From Maribacter thermophilus (GTDB taxonomy: Bacteria > Bacteroidota > Bacteroidia > Flavobacteriales > Flavobacteriaceae), in contig NZ_LDAS01000001.1 of NCBI RefSeq assembly GCF_001020565.1, positions 968,402 through 1,032,401 of the forward strand: a stretch of 64,000 nt of DNA, given 5' to 3'. A program made the translations under genes and the position numbers. The first letter of the stretch is position 1. Every line of letters starts with the position of its first letter. Shown piece by piece: positions 52,611 through 61,451 of this stretch. The notes beneath the pieces are model-generated. The model was not told the origin of the DNA. It did not search any database and saw only the letters and a program-made list of their open reading frames with translations.

Positions 52611-54155
52611 ATGAACAAGATAAAAATACTTTGGGTAGATGATGAAGTGGATCTTTTAAAACCACACATCTTATTTTTAGAAAACAAGAATTATGAGGTT
52701 ATTACTTCAAAAAGTGGACAAGAAGCACTAGAGGAATTAAGAAAAACCCGGGTAGATATTGTTTTTTTAGATGAGAATATGCCCGGCATTTCAGGTTTGG
52801 AAACCTTAGGCGAGATCAAGCTCATAGACTCTTCTTTACCCGTTATCATGATTACAAAAAGTGAGGAAGAGTTTATTATGGAAGAAGCCATTGGGTCTAA
52901 AATAGCCGACTATTTAATTAAACCTGTAAACCCTAATCAGATATTGCTTGCGCTTAAAAAAAGCTTAGACCACTCTAGATTGGTGTCGGAAAAAACCACT
53001 AGTAACTATCAACAAGAATTTAGAAAAATTGCCATGGATATGTCTATGGTGAACACCTACGCAGAATGGGAGGAGCTTTATAAAAAATTGATATATTGGG
53101 AATTGCAGTTAGAAGAGATAGAAGATAGTGGAATGTTCGAAATTCTGGAGTCTCAAAAAGTAGAGGCCAACAATCAATTTGGAAAGTTCATTGACAAAAA
53201 CTACGCCGATTGGTTTACCAATCCGGATGCCCCCGTCATGTCACATACCCTTTTTAAAAAGTGGGTAGCCCCCGAGATCAAGGATCAAAAAACATTAATG
53301 GTAGTGGTAGACAATCTTCGTTACGATCAGTGGTACGCCTTTGAAGAAACGGTTGGTTCGTTTTACAAAAAAAACAAAGAGAAATCATATTGTAGCATCT
53401 TGCCAACCGCGACCCAATACGCTAGAAATGCCATATTTTCAGGACTCACACCTCTGGATATGGAAAAAAAATATCCTGATTGGTGGAAAAACGATACCGA
53501 AGAAGGGGGCAAGAACCTATTTGAGGATAAATTTTTAGAAGAACAGCTCCGACGATTGGGATGCGATATAAAATGGGAGTATCATAAAATCAGTAGTTTA
53601 AAACAAGGTAAGCAACTTTCTCAAAATTTTAAATCACAAAAAGATAACGACCTCACGGTAATTGTCTATAATTTTGTGGACATGCTCTCACATTCCAAAA
53701 CGGAAATGGAAGTAATAAAAGAATTGGCATCCAATGATAAGGCTTATAGATCCCTTACTCAAAGTTGGTTTAAAAATTCTCCCTTACTGGAAATAATTCA
53801 GCAAGCACAGGCCATGGGATTAAAACTTATAATAACGACCGACCATGGTACCATTAATGTAAAGTCTCCCTCAAAAGTGGTAGGTGACAGGGAAACAAGT
53901 TTAAATTTAAGATATAAGACAGGGCGAAGCCTGAGTTATGAAGAGAAAGACGTAATGGCCGCCAAAGATCCAAAATCAATTTTTCTTCCAAGCATAAACG
54001 TCAGCAGTTCTTTTATTTTTGCTAAAAATGACCTTTTCTTTGCTTACCCAAACAATTACAATCATTATGTTAGTTATTATAGAAATACCTATCAACATGG
54101 AGGGGTATCTTTAGAAGAAATGATCGTACCATTTATTGTCTTATCGCCAAAATAG
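52611..54155 (+). CDS. porX: PorX response regulator with alkaline-phosphatase-like (PglZ) domain
   Basis: A 514-residue protein. The receiver domain (1-120) has the phospho-acceptor Asp54 in DIVFLDENMPG and ITKSEEEFI. A helical linker leads to a PglZ/alkaline-phosphatase fold (from about 200) with VVVDNLRYDQW, LPTATQYARNAIFSGL, TTDHGTINVKSP and NTYQHGGVSLEEMIVPFI, holding the metal ligands. This is PorX, which with the kinase PorY controls type IX secretion genes. No other por genes are in the window. tsaE follows after 7 bases. Confidence 0.95.
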   Translation: MNKIKILWVDDEVDLLKPHILFLENKNYEVITSKSGQEALEELRKTRVDIVFLDENMPGISGLETLGEIKLIDSSLPVIMITKSEEEFIMEEAIGSKIADYLIKPVNPNQILLALKKSLDHSRLVSEKTTSNYQQEFRKIAMDMSMVNTYAEWEELYKKLIYWELQLEEIEDSGMFEILESQKVEANNQFGKFIDKNYADWFTNPDAPVMSHTLFKKWVAPEIKDQKTLMVVVDNLRYDQWYAFEETVGSFYKKNKEKSYCSILPTATQYARNAIFSGLTPLDMEKKYPDWWKNDTEEGGKNLFEDKFLEEQLRRLGCDIKWEYHKISSLKQGKQLSQNFKSQKDNDLTVIVYNFVDMLSHSKTEMEVIKELASNDKAYRSLTQSWFKNSPLLEIIQQAQAMGLKLIITTDHGTINVKSPSKVVGDRETSLNLRYKTGRSLSYEEKDVMAAKDPKSIFLPSINVSSSFIFAKNDLFFAYPNNYNHYVSYYRNTYQHGGVSLEEMIVPFIVLSPK

Positions 54156-54162
54156 TTTTTTG

Positions 54163-54570
54163 ATGGAATTAATTTATTCGGAACGCGAGATTCAAGAAGT
54201 AGCAAAAAAGATAATTACCAGCATACCAAATAAGACGGTAGCATTCTATGCTCCTATGGGAGCGGGCAAAACAACATTGATAACAGCTATTATAAAAGAG
54301 CTTGGAAGCGTTGACAAGGTAAGCAGCCCAACTTTTGGGCTCGTAAACGAATACGCCGACCAAGAGGGAGGCCTATTGGCCTACCATTTCGATTTTTATC
54401 GCTTAAAAGATGAAATTGAAGCCTTGGATATGGGAATCGAAGATTATTTTGATACCACGAGCTGGGTTTTTATGGAATGGCCAGAAAAAATACCTTCTTT
54501 TTTGCCAACAAATACAACCGACATTAAAATTGAAATTTTAGACACCGATAAACGAAAAATAATTTTCTAG
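54163..54570 (+). CDS. tsaE: tRNA threonylcarbamoyladenosine biosynthesis ATPase
   Basis: About 135 residues from MELIYSEREIQEVAK. The P-loop APMGAGKTTLI, a FDFYRLKDEIEALDMG stretch, and FMEWPEKI with the Walker B-like Glu are the family features. TsaE drives the TsaBD complex that makes t6A37 in tRNA. The frame opens at 54136 within porX; ATG 54163 is the normal family start. Confidence 0.94.
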   Translation: MELIYSEREIQEVAKKIITSIPNKTVAFYAPMGAGKTTLITAIIKELGSVDKVSSPTFGLVNEYADQEGGLLAYHFDFYRLKDEIEALDMGIEDYFDTTSWVFMEWPEKIPSFLPTNTTDIKIEILDTDKRKIIF

Positions 54571-54680
54571 TCCTTTGGGGGTCACAGCTTCTTTTAACAA
54601 AAATTCAAAATCACATCGTTTTTCAATCGTTATTATTGTTTTTTTTCGACGAAATACCTGAAATTCGATTAATTGCTTGA

Positions 54681-54748
54681 TTTTTACGTTAAAAGGTACA
54701 TTTTTTACGTTTAAAGACATTTTTTTTGTACATTTTTTCTTACGTTTG
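54681..54748. repeat. T-rich direct repeats ending at the 54785 promoter
   Basis: TTTTTACGTT-type units start at 54681 and 54702 (about 20 bp apart) and continue in degraded form to TTACGTTTGTA at 54740-54750, where the last copy contains the -7 element. They could be regulator sites. No gene is seen in 54571-54784. Confidence 0.45.
54741..54748 (+). promoter_or_regulatory. -7 element of the small secreted-protein gene
   Basis: TACGTTTG matches TAnnTTTG exactly. A start near 54755 would give a leader of about 30 bases before ATG 54785. No well-spaced TTTG was found. Confidence 0.45.
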
Positions 54749-54784
54749 TAATAAGATTATTTTAATGTTTAACCCAAACCCCTA

Positions 54785-54928
54785 ATGAAAATGAAAAACA
54801 AAAGAACATTTTTAGCATCGATCGCTTTAGGAATTTTTCTTTTAGCCACAGTGGCACCTATTGTTAATTTGGACGACAATGGACAACAAATAGGAATTGA
54901 GAAAAGAAAACTTACCAAAAAAATATAA
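54785..54928 (+). CDS. Small exported peptide (47 aa)
   Basis: A 47-codon ORF. A basic start (MKMKNKR) is followed by a hydrophobic stretch FLASIALGIFLLATVAPIV (9-27) and a short polar tail rich in Lys/Arg (ending EKRKLTKKI). It could be a secreted peptide cleaved near residues 24-27 or a single-span membrane peptide. A promoter element lies upstream and a terminator 22 bases after the stop, so it looks like a self-contained gene. I do not recognise a family. Confidence 0.65.
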   Translation: MKMKNKRTFLASIALGIFLLATVAPIVNLDDNGQQIGIEKRKLTKKI

Positions 54929-54949
54929 GTTTTTCTTGAAACGTAATTG

Positions 54950-54981
54950 AAAAGGAGTGATAAAATCGCTCCTTTTTTTTA
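54950..54981 (+). terminator. Terminator of the small exported-peptide gene
   Basis: A 7-bp stem with one G-T pair (54954-54960 with 54966-54972), loop TAAAA, followed by eight or more T. Confidence 0.82.
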
Positions 54982-55029
54982 TACTAATAATAATAATTGA
55001 CCGTTAGCAAATAGTAATTAATACAACTA

Positions 55030-55680
55030 ATGGTCTCAAGAACTAACAAAAGAAAGGCGAAGAAGAAAATTTTTATAGAATCTCTTCTTGTTTTTTTTAT
55101 TGCTATTTCGCCCTTTTTATACAAAGTATATGAGTATATACCTTTGAACGAAGAGGGTATTTCAACGTTTTTGGGAATAGAGATTTCTCCACAAGGTTTT
55201 GAAGATGCTTCTGTATACATCTGGTTTCTAGCAAGTAAAATCATCCCTCTTTATTTATTGATAATTTGGTTTCTTACATCGAGAGATTGGTGGTATCACA
55301 TTATTTTAATACCGGTAGCGATGTATGCATTTCAATTGTTCGAGGTTGTTTTTGACTCTGATGACAATATTGATACTGAGAATATTTGGTGGATCATTCC
55401 TATTTGTATGATTACCATCCCGTTCGTTTATTTAATAAGGTTAAAACTTTACGACAAACATGTCCACGGAATAGACCTAGAAGCCATGGAGCAAGAACTT
55501 AATCAGTTAAAAACAGAAACATCAGAAAATAAGAAAGAAGAATCTTTAAAAAAAAATGATGTTACTGAAACTCAAGAACATGATTCAAAGCAAGGAAACC
55601 TCCAATTTTCCTATAATAGGATCGAGCAAATTTTAAAACAATTGCAAACAAGGCTTCAAGGGTTGCTTAATATTAGATAG
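55030..55680 (+). CDS. Hypothetical membrane protein with C-terminal coiled coil
   Basis: A 216-residue protein. A basic start (RTNKRKAKKK) leads to about four membrane segments (about 14-32, 66-85, 91-109 and 121-138). After residue 150 it is soluble, Gln/Glu/Lys-rich and coiled-coil-like (LEAMEQELNQLKTETSENK). I recognise no family. It is on the same strand as ald, 107 bases upstream. Confidence 0.6.
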   Translation: MVSRTNKRKAKKKIFIESLLVFFIAISPFLYKVYEYIPLNEEGISTFLGIEISPQGFEDASVYIWFLASKIIPLYLLIIWFLTSRDWWYHIILIPVAMYAFQLFEVVFDSDDNIDTENIWWIIPICMITIPFVYLIRLKLYDKHVHGIDLEAMEQELNQLKTETSENKKEESLKKNDVTETQEHDSKQGNLQFSYNRIEQILKQLQTRLQGLLNIR

Positions 55681-55739
55681 GTTATAACATTCAATTGCCC
55701 ATAATTCAAATTCAGATATTTCAATTTATCTAAAAATTG

Positions 55740-55747
55740 TACATTTG
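55740..55747 (+). promoter_or_regulatory. -7 element of ald
   Basis: TACATTTG matches TAnnTTTG exactly. The start would be near 55754, about 34 bases before the ald ATG; no good -33 element was seen. Confidence 0.4.
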
Positions 55748-55787
55748 AGATTAGGATCGATAAGTCCTTATTTATATAGTGTCGATA

Positions 55788-56987
55788 ATGAACGAACCAT
55801 CTTCTCCCTTTAGTAAGCTACAGTTAATACCGCAAGAAGAAACACTTGAGATTCTAAAGCAAAAAGGGGAGCTTTACATTGGGCTTCCAAAAGAAAACCA
55901 ATATCAGGAAAAGCGAATTTGCCTAACTCCAGATGCGGTAAACGCGATTACGGCCAACGGTCATCGGGTGTTAATAGAATCAGGTGCCGGTGAAGGCGCA
56001 CATTTTTTAGATTCCGATTATGTTGCCGCCGGGGCAGAGATTACCAGAGACACTAAAAAAGTATTTTCGTGTCCACTACTCTTAAAGGTTGAACCCCCTA
56101 CCCTTGCAGAGATAGACATGATCAATCCACAAACAACGATTATTTCTGCCCTACAGATAAAAACACAGGATAAATCTTATTTTGAGAAATTGGCCAAAAA
56201 AAGAATAACAGCCATTGCTTTCGAATATATAAGGGACGAAGATGGAAAATATCCGGCCGTAAGATCACTTAGTGAAATAGCAGGTATATCATCGGTTTTA
56301 ATAGCATCGGAGTTAATGGCGGCCACAAATAAGGGAAACGGACTCATGTTCGGCAATATAAGTGGAGTGCCTCCTGTAGAGGTTGTTATAATCGGTGCCG
56401 GAACCGTTGGGGAATATGCAGCACGGTCTGCAATTGGTCTAGGCGCCAATATCAAGGTCTTTGACAACTCTATCACCAAACTAAGAAACATACAGACCAA
56501 TCTTAAACAAACGATCTACACCTCTACTATTCAGCCAAAAAACTTACTTAAGGCCCTAAAAAGATGTGATGTTGCCATAGGCGCGATCAGAGGTGAAGAC
56601 AGAGCCCCTGTAATAGTTACCAGTACCATGGTAGAACACATGAAGAAAGGAGCTGTTATTATAGATGTAAGTATAGACACGGGCGGCTGTTTTGAGACGA
56701 GCGAGGTCACCAATCATCACAAACCTATAATAGAAAAATACGGCGTTATACATTATGGTGTTCCTAATATTCCGTCAAGGTATCCTAAAACCGCTTCGGT
56801 TTCCATTAGTAATATTTTTACACCCTATTTGTTGAAAATTGGGGAGGATGGAGGTTTAGAAAACTCACTTAGATTCGATAAAGGCCTAAGAAGCGGACTG
56901 TACATGTATCACGGCATTTTAACCAACAAGTTCGTTGGGGAATGGTATGATCTGCAATACAGCGATATCAACTTTTTGATTTTTTAG
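55788..56987 (+). CDS. ald: Alanine dehydrogenase
   Basis: About 399 residues. The catalytic domain has YIGLPKENQYQEKRICLTPDAV and a Lys in LLLKVEPP; the NAD domain has VVIIGAGTVGEYAARSAIGLGANIKVFDN and VIIDVSIDTGGCFETS. It converts alanine to pyruvate and ammonia with NAD. The N-terminal extension MNEPSSPFSKLQLIPQEETLE is characteristic of the Bacteroidota form. I start at ATG 55788; an in-frame GTG at 55779 would add three residues. Confidence 0.92.
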   Translation: MNEPSSPFSKLQLIPQEETLEILKQKGELYIGLPKENQYQEKRICLTPDAVNAITANGHRVLIESGAGEGAHFLDSDYVAAGAEITRDTKKVFSCPLLLKVEPPTLAEIDMINPQTTIISALQIKTQDKSYFEKLAKKRITAIAFEYIRDEDGKYPAVRSLSEIAGISSVLIASELMAATNKGNGLMFGNISGVPPVEVVIIGAGTVGEYAARSAIGLGANIKVFDNSITKLRNIQTNLKQTIYTSTIQPKNLLKALKRCDVAIGAIRGEDRAPVIVTSTMVEHMKKGAVIIDVSIDTGGCFETSEVTNHHKPIIEKYGVIHYGVPNIPSRYPKTASVSISNIFTPYLLKIGEDGGLENSLRFDKGLRSGLYMYHGILTNKFVGEWYDLQYSDINFLIF

Positions 56988-57026
56988 ATTTTTGGTCCCA
57001 AACTTCCTATATCAGTTTTAAAGCTA

Positions 57027-57034
57027 TAATTTTG
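57027..57034 (+). promoter_or_regulatory. -7 element upstream of the 57055 gene
   Basis: TAATTTTG matches TAnnTTTG. The start would be near 57041, about 14 bases before the ATG, supporting start 57055 over 57046. Confidence 0.4.
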
Positions 57035-57054
57035 CGGGATTATTTGTGATAATT

Positions 57055-57441
57055 ATGGCATTTTTAAAACGTTTGGGTTTTTATTTATTCGGTTTGTCCG
57101 TAGGACTCGTATTTCTTTCCATGTTCTTAAAAAAGAAATCGGAGGAAACCGGTGTTTCTTTCTGTTATTTGCCTAATTGTAGAACACTGAAGGATATACG
57201 GTCTAAACCACTATATTATTCCGATAATGTTAGCAAACAATTAGCGAACAAAGAGATAGATTCTTTAGATATTAGCTATTTGCTTAATGAAGGAGATGTA
57301 GATTTTAGCAAAAGCGATACAAAGTCTGTGCCCTGTAAGACCTATATAATAGAAGGGCCTATAAAAGAGAAAGAGGTTCGGGTGGTAGTAAAGAACTGTA
57401 GCAACAAAGCTATGGTCGAAAGTATTACGCCCAAACAATAA
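57055..57441 (+). CDS. Small membrane-anchored protein, DUF4258-like
   Basis: About 128 residues from MAFLKRLGFYLFG. One N-terminal membrane segment (about 6-24) is followed by a soluble domain with three conserved-looking Cys (FCYLPNCRTL) and later PCKTYIIEGP and VVKNCSNKA. It resembles Bacteroidota DUF4258 proteins. Function is unknown. It is downstream of ald on the same strand but has its own -7 element. Confidence 0.65.
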   Translation: MAFLKRLGFYLFGLSVGLVFLSMFLKKKSEETGVSFCYLPNCRTLKDIRSKPLYYSDNVSKQLANKEIDSLDISYLLNEGDVDFSKSDTKSVPCKTYIIEGPIKEKEVRVVVKNCSNKAMVESITPKQ

Positions 57442-57471
57442 GACAACCTCTTTCGTTTTTACGTTCTTCCC

Positions 57472-58638
57472 TTAAATCTTTCTTCTTTTCCTTTCTTTTT
57501 TCAAAAGAGACAACTCTCTACTGGTTTGTCCGGCAACAGAGGTATTCTCTTCTGCCCTGCGTATAAGATATGGCATTACATCCCTTACAGGTCCAAAAGG
57601 CAAATATTTAGCAACATTATATCCATTGGCGGCCAAGTTAAAAGATATATGATCGCTCATTCCATATAATTGACCAAACCAAATACGTTCATCATCTTTT
57701 TCGATTCCACGTTCTGCCATCAAATCCATTAATTTGTAACAGCTTATTTCGTTATGTGTACCAGAAAAAATAGAAATATGTTCTAAGTTGTCTATAATAT
57801 AACTAACCGTAGCATCAAAATTTTCATCGGTAGCTACTTTAGATGCGCATATTGGAGAGGGATAACCTTTTTCTTTGGCACGTTCGTTTTCTTTTTCCAT
57901 ATAGGCTCCTCGCACTACTTTTACCCCGATCTTAAAACCTTGGCTTATGGCCCGTTCTTGCAACTTTTTTAAATAGTCCAATCGGTCCCACCTATAAGTC
58001 TGCAGGGTATTGAACACCACTGGCTTACTCTTGTTATACTTGCGCATCATTTGTTCGGCCAGGTCATCTGCGGCATCTTGCATCCAGCTTTCTTCCCCAT
58101 CTATTAAAAGGGCCACGTCTAAATCATGAGCTTTTTTACATACTTTATTGTATCTATCTACAACTCTATGCCATTCGGCCTCTTCTTTTCCGGTAAGTTT
58201 TTTACCCTCCCCTATTTTTTGAAATAGCGCAAATCTACCAAACCCAGTAGGTTTAAAAACAGCAAAGGGAATAGCTTCTTTCTCCTTGACAAAATCAAGA
58301 ATCTTTAAAATTATTTCGGTAGCATTGTCCAAGGGGTCCTCTTCGTCCTTTCCTTCCACCGAATAGTCCAATACGGAACACACACGTTTTTGGTACATTT
58401 TATCCACCACCGACAAACAGTCCTCTTCATTGACCCCGCCACAAAAGTGATCGAATACCGTAGCTCTAATTAACCCATCAACAGGAAGATGGGCCTTTAG
58501 GGCAAAATTCGTCATGGCCGTACCAATTTTAACCAAAGGCTCGTTGGCTATCATTTTGAACAAAAAATAAGCCCTTTCTAACTCAGAATCCGTCTTCAAG
58601 GAAAAAGCTGTTTCAGTATTCTCGAAAATACCCTCCAT
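57472..58638 (-). CDS. Proline dehydrogenase
   Basis: A 388-residue FAD-dependent (beta/alpha)8-barrel enzyme, the monofunctional PutA N-domain type. Motifs: PFAVFKPTGFGRFALFQKI, LLIDGEESWMQDAADD, VFNTLQTYRWDRLDYL, VKVVRGAYMEKENERAKE (the FAD/substrate Arg region), GTHNEISCY and YLPFGPVRDVMPYLIRRAEEN. It oxidises proline to pyrroline-5-carboxylate. The P5C dehydrogenase gene is not in the window. Confidence 0.93.
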   Translation of the reverse strand: MEGIFENTETAFSLKTDSELERAYFLFKMIANEPLVKIGTAMTNFALKAHLPVDGLIRATVFDHFCGGVNEEDCLSVVDKMYQKRVCSVLDYSVEGKDEEDPLDNATEIILKILDFVKEKEAIPFAVFKPTGFGRFALFQKIGEGKKLTGKEEAEWHRVVDRYNKVCKKAHDLDVALLIDGEESWMQDAADDLAEQMMRKYNKSKPVVFNTLQTYRWDRLDYLKKLQERAISQGFKIGVKVVRGAYMEKENERAKEKGYPSPICASKVATDENFDATVSYIIDNLEHISIFSGTHNEISCYKLMDLMAERGIEKDDERIWFGQLYGMSDHISFNLAANGYNVAKYLPFGPVRDVMPYLIRRAEENTSVAGQTSRELSLLKKERKRRKI

Positions 58639-58756
58639 TTTTACAACATTTTTTACCGGCCAAATATAAACACAGAATTTCTATTCTTATTGATTAAAAT
58701 AACCTTTATTTTGTGCTTTGAAATTTATTTAACCGGGAATATAAAATCGAACATCA

Positions 58757-59818
58757 ATGCAGTCTATAGTTTCTGAATCTTATGCGGTACATTTTAACGA
58801 AACATCTTACCAAGAGCTAAACACTCATTTAAAAACAAAGGGGTATTCTACCATTTTTATTCTAGTGGACGAAAACACCCATGAACTGTGCCTTCCTCAA
58901 TTTATGGCTGAGATTTATGGTGATTATCATTTTGAAATTATAGAAATAGCATCGGGTGAAGAAAATAAGACCATAGATACTTGTGTCGGGGTCTGGGAAG
59001 CTTTATCTGAACTCGGTGCCGACCGAAAAAGTTTAATGATCAACTTAGGGGGCGGGGTTTTAACCGATTTAGGCGGTTTTGTAGCTTCTACGTTTAAAAG
59101 AGGTATTGATTTTGTAAATGTGCCTACTACCCTATTATCTATGGTAGATGCTTCTGTAGGTGGTAAAACCGGGGTGGATCTAGGTAATCTTAAAAATCAA
59201 ATAGGTGTTATTAACCAGCCACAAATGGTACTAATAGTAACCCGTTTTTTAGAAACTCTGGAAGAAAGGCAAATTAGAAGTGGGTTTGCCGAAATGTTGA
59301 AGCATGGTTTGATCAAAGACAGCAACTATTGGCAGGCATTGAAACAAACAGAAAACTTTGCCGAATTAAAAGAGCACATATACACATCGGTAGAAACAAA
59401 GAACCATGTCGTATTGCAAGACCCTACCGAACAGAATATTAGAAAAATATTAAACTACGGCCATACATTGGGCCATGCGATCGAATCTTATTTTTTAGAA
59501 AACGAGGACAAGAAAACCCTTCTTCATGGAGAAGCCATTGCCGTTGGTATGATTCTAGAAGGGTACTTATCCAATAAATTAACAGGACTATCTACAGAAG
59601 AGCTAAAGGATATAAAAGAGACGTTTTTAAAATATTATGATAAGATATCTTTTACCCCCGATGATATTGAAAAAATCGTGTCTCTTTTAAAGTATGACAA
59701 GAAAAATTCGCATGGGAATATAAATTTTGTGTTGCTCAAGACGATAGGGGAAACACAAACCGATGTTCAAATAGAACCTGATTTGTACAAAGAGGCTTTT
59801 GCTTACTACATGGAATAA
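58757..59818 (+). CDS. aroB: 3-dehydroquinate synthase
   Basis: A 353-residue shikimate-pathway enzyme (DAHP to 3-dehydroquinate, NAD and Zn or Co). Motifs: SGEENKTIDT, INLGGGVLTDLGGFVASTFKRGI, PTTLLSMVDASVGGKTGVD, SGFAEMLKHGLI (Glu metal ligand) and the His ligands in LNYGHTLGHAIES and LLHGEAIAVGM. It is divergent from the proline dehydrogenase gene. Confidence 0.95.
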   Translation: MQSIVSESYAVHFNETSYQELNTHLKTKGYSTIFILVDENTHELCLPQFMAEIYGDYHFEIIEIASGEENKTIDTCVGVWEALSELGADRKSLMINLGGGVLTDLGGFVASTFKRGIDFVNVPTTLLSMVDASVGGKTGVDLGNLKNQIGVINQPQMVLIVTRFLETLEERQIRSGFAEMLKHGLIKDSNYWQALKQTENFAELKEHIYTSVETKNHVVLQDPTEQNIRKILNYGHTLGHAIESYFLENEDKKTLLHGEAIAVGMILEGYLSNKLTGLSTEELKDIKETFLKYYDKISFTPDDIEKIVSLLKYDKKNSHGNINFVLLKTIGETQTDVQIEPDLYKEAFAYYME

Positions 59819-59930
59819 AAACTTTACATACTAAAATGAAGGGTTTCACAACTCTTTGCCATCGTCTTTAAATAAAATAACTAGTTTAGGTACAAGTAAT
59901 TAAAAACCAAATAATTAACCTTTATCAGTT

Positions 59931-60254
59931 ATGACCAGACGACTAATAGACTACAAAAAATTAGACCGTACACTTGCTTCTTTATTAATTGAAAGTTACC
60001 CACATGGCTATGGCGACGAAGATGTTATAACCTTTAAGGATATAAACGGAAACATTGTCGAGGCAGTAGAACTAAGAACGGAAGACACGCTTTATTTAGT
60101 TAAAATAAGCAAAAGCCTTTCTAATTTCATTGCCAATTTCGAGGAGAATATTGAAAAAGAGTTAGAATCAAAATCTCCCAAAGATATTATGGTAAACGGC
60201 CGAATAGGATATGAAATGGAAAGTGATTTTAAAATCACTGACGACGAGTTTTAA
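59931..60254 (+). CDS. Conserved hypothetical protein (107 aa)
   Basis: A small soluble acidic protein beginning MTRRLIDYKKLDRTLASLLIES. It shows a beta-hairpin-like stretch YGDEDVITFKDINGNIVEAVELRTEDTLYLVKIS, then a helix. I recall similar Bacteroidota proteins without assigned function. It lies 112 bases after aroB on the same strand. Confidence 0.65.
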   Translation: MTRRLIDYKKLDRTLASLLIESYPHGYGDEDVITFKDINGNIVEAVELRTEDTLYLVKISKSLSNFIANFEENIEKELESKSPKDIMVNGRIGYEMESDFKITDDEF

Positions 60255-60271
60255 CAAAACCACCCTTTTAT

Positions 60272-60787
60272 CTACAGATATCTTTCTTTAAGAATATTTA
60301 CGTGGTGTTTTTGGTGCCCACTAATAACAAACCCTATGGTTGCAACGCTCCATGGCAAATCACTAGCGGTACCTACCCTTTTCAATTGTTCGTTTGTCAT
60401 ATTCTTAAAAAGGAAAATAGTCGAGTTTCTAACGGCCAGATATTCGGCAAGGATATCTTCTTTTTTTCTTGTTAGGCTATCACTTTCTATAATATAGGTA
60501 TCTTGGTCAAAGCCTGGTAATACCGTCTTGTCATTTCTAGAAAACCTGAATGCACGGTATTGAAAAATACGTTCCGTATCCATAATATGCAATAAAACTT
60601 CAGCAACGGTCCATTTCTGGTCCGCATAGGCGAATCCAAGTTTTTCTGAAGGTAATTTGTTTATTAATTCTATGAACCGCTCTCTGCCGTCATAAAGGGC
60701 ATCCATTAGATTTACATCTTCTAGGGCATTTAGGTAGGTTTCATAAAAATAGGTAGTCCCTAAGTTTTGCAATTCTGATTTTTTCAT
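60272..60787 (-). CDS. DinB-family protein
   Basis: About 171 residues from MKKSELQNLGTTYF. The DinB metal triad is seen: the first His in KWTVAEVLLHIMDTERIFQYRAFRF, the other two in VISGHQKHHVNILKERY. It is a four-helix bundle, typically a metal-dependent thiol transferase; the substrate is unknown. The frame opens at 60829 within a terminator-like hairpin, so ATG 60787 is preferred. It differs clearly from the DinB protein in the his operon. Confidence 0.85.
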   Translation of the reverse strand: MKKSELQNLGTTYFYETYLNALEDVNLMDALYDGRERFIELINKLPSEKLGFAYADQKWTVAEVLLHIMDTERIFQYRAFRFSRNDKTVLPGFDQDTYIIESDSLTRKKEDILAEYLAVRNSTIFLFKNMTNEQLKRVGTASDLPWSVATIGFVISGHQKHHVNILKERYL

Positions 60788-60810
60788 AACCGTGATTTCA
60801 TTTTTTTTCA

Positions 60811-60845
60811 ATAAAAAAAGCCCAATCATAAAATGACCGGGCTTT
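60811..60845 (-). terminator. Terminator of the Lrp-family gene
   Basis: A minus-strand hairpin: AGCCC / GGGCT outer stem, two mismatched pairs, a 3-bp inner stem and a TTTTA loop, followed by a T run. It lies 21 bases after the lrp-type stop. Confidence 0.7.
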
Positions 60846-60865
60846 CATATAAGCTTTTCATTTGA

Positions 60866-61345
60866 TTACAATTCGTTAAAAATTGTATGCATCAATCGCT
60901 TTTTGTCATTAAAACTTTCTTCTAAAGATATCATCGTCTCCGTTCTACTAATACCATCGATATCATCTATTTTAAAAATGATATTTTTTGCATGCGTGGT
61001 ATCCTTTGCTCGTATTTTACAGAAAATATTGAATTTTCCCGTAGTAATATGCGCAATAGTAACGTTAGGAATTTGATTTAACCTCTCCAAAACAAATTTT
61101 GTCTGATGTGTTTTTTCTAGGAAAATACCAACGTAAGCGATAAAAGCATATCCTAGCTTTACGTAATCTAAAGTAAGTGACGAACCTTTAATGATGCCCG
61201 CCTCTTCCATCTTTTTAACCCTAACATGGACTGTTCCTGCTGAAATTAAAAGTTTTTTTGCAATATCTGTAAAAGGAGTTCTGGTATTATCAATTAACAT
61301 ATCCAGAATCTGGTGGTCAATTTCGTCTAATTTAACTTTTCCCAT
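60866..61345 (-). CDS. Lrp/AsnC-family transcriptional regulator
   Basis: A 159-residue regulator. The N-terminal helix-turn-helix is LDEIDHQILDMLIDNTRTPFTDIAKKLLISAGTVH, and the C-terminal RAM (ligand-binding) domain includes VTIAHITTGKFNIFCKIRAKD. It binds DNA as a multimer and senses an amino acid. It lies 106 bases downstream of the M14 peptidase gene, both on the minus strand with the same -7 sequence. Confidence 0.92.
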   Translation of the reverse strand: MGKVKLDEIDHQILDMLIDNTRTPFTDIAKKLLISAGTVHVRVKKMEEAGIIKGSSLTLDYVKLGYAFIAYVGIFLEKTHQTKFVLERLNQIPNVTIAHITTGKFNIFCKIRAKDTTHAKNIIFKIDDIDGISRTETMISLEESFNDKKRLMHTIFNEL

Positions 61346-61362
61346 GCTTGATTAATTTTGTG

Positions 61363-61370
61363 CAAAAATA
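61363..61370 (-). promoter_or_regulatory. -7 element of the Lrp-family gene
   Basis: TATTTTTG on the minus strand, start predicted near 61356, about 11 bases before the ATG. No clear -33 element. Confidence 0.4.
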
Positions 61371-61451
61371 AAAAATATTAAAAAGAATAATAATAAAACT
61401 TGATTTATTGTATAGATAATACAAGCCTTTAATGCATATCTACGGTAGTTT

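Noticed and set aside
54538-54720. 60-codon minus-strand ORF between tsaE and the small exported-peptide gene
   Set aside because: It runs antisense into the 3' end of tsaE and across T-rich repeats; Lys and Phe content reflects the AT bias.
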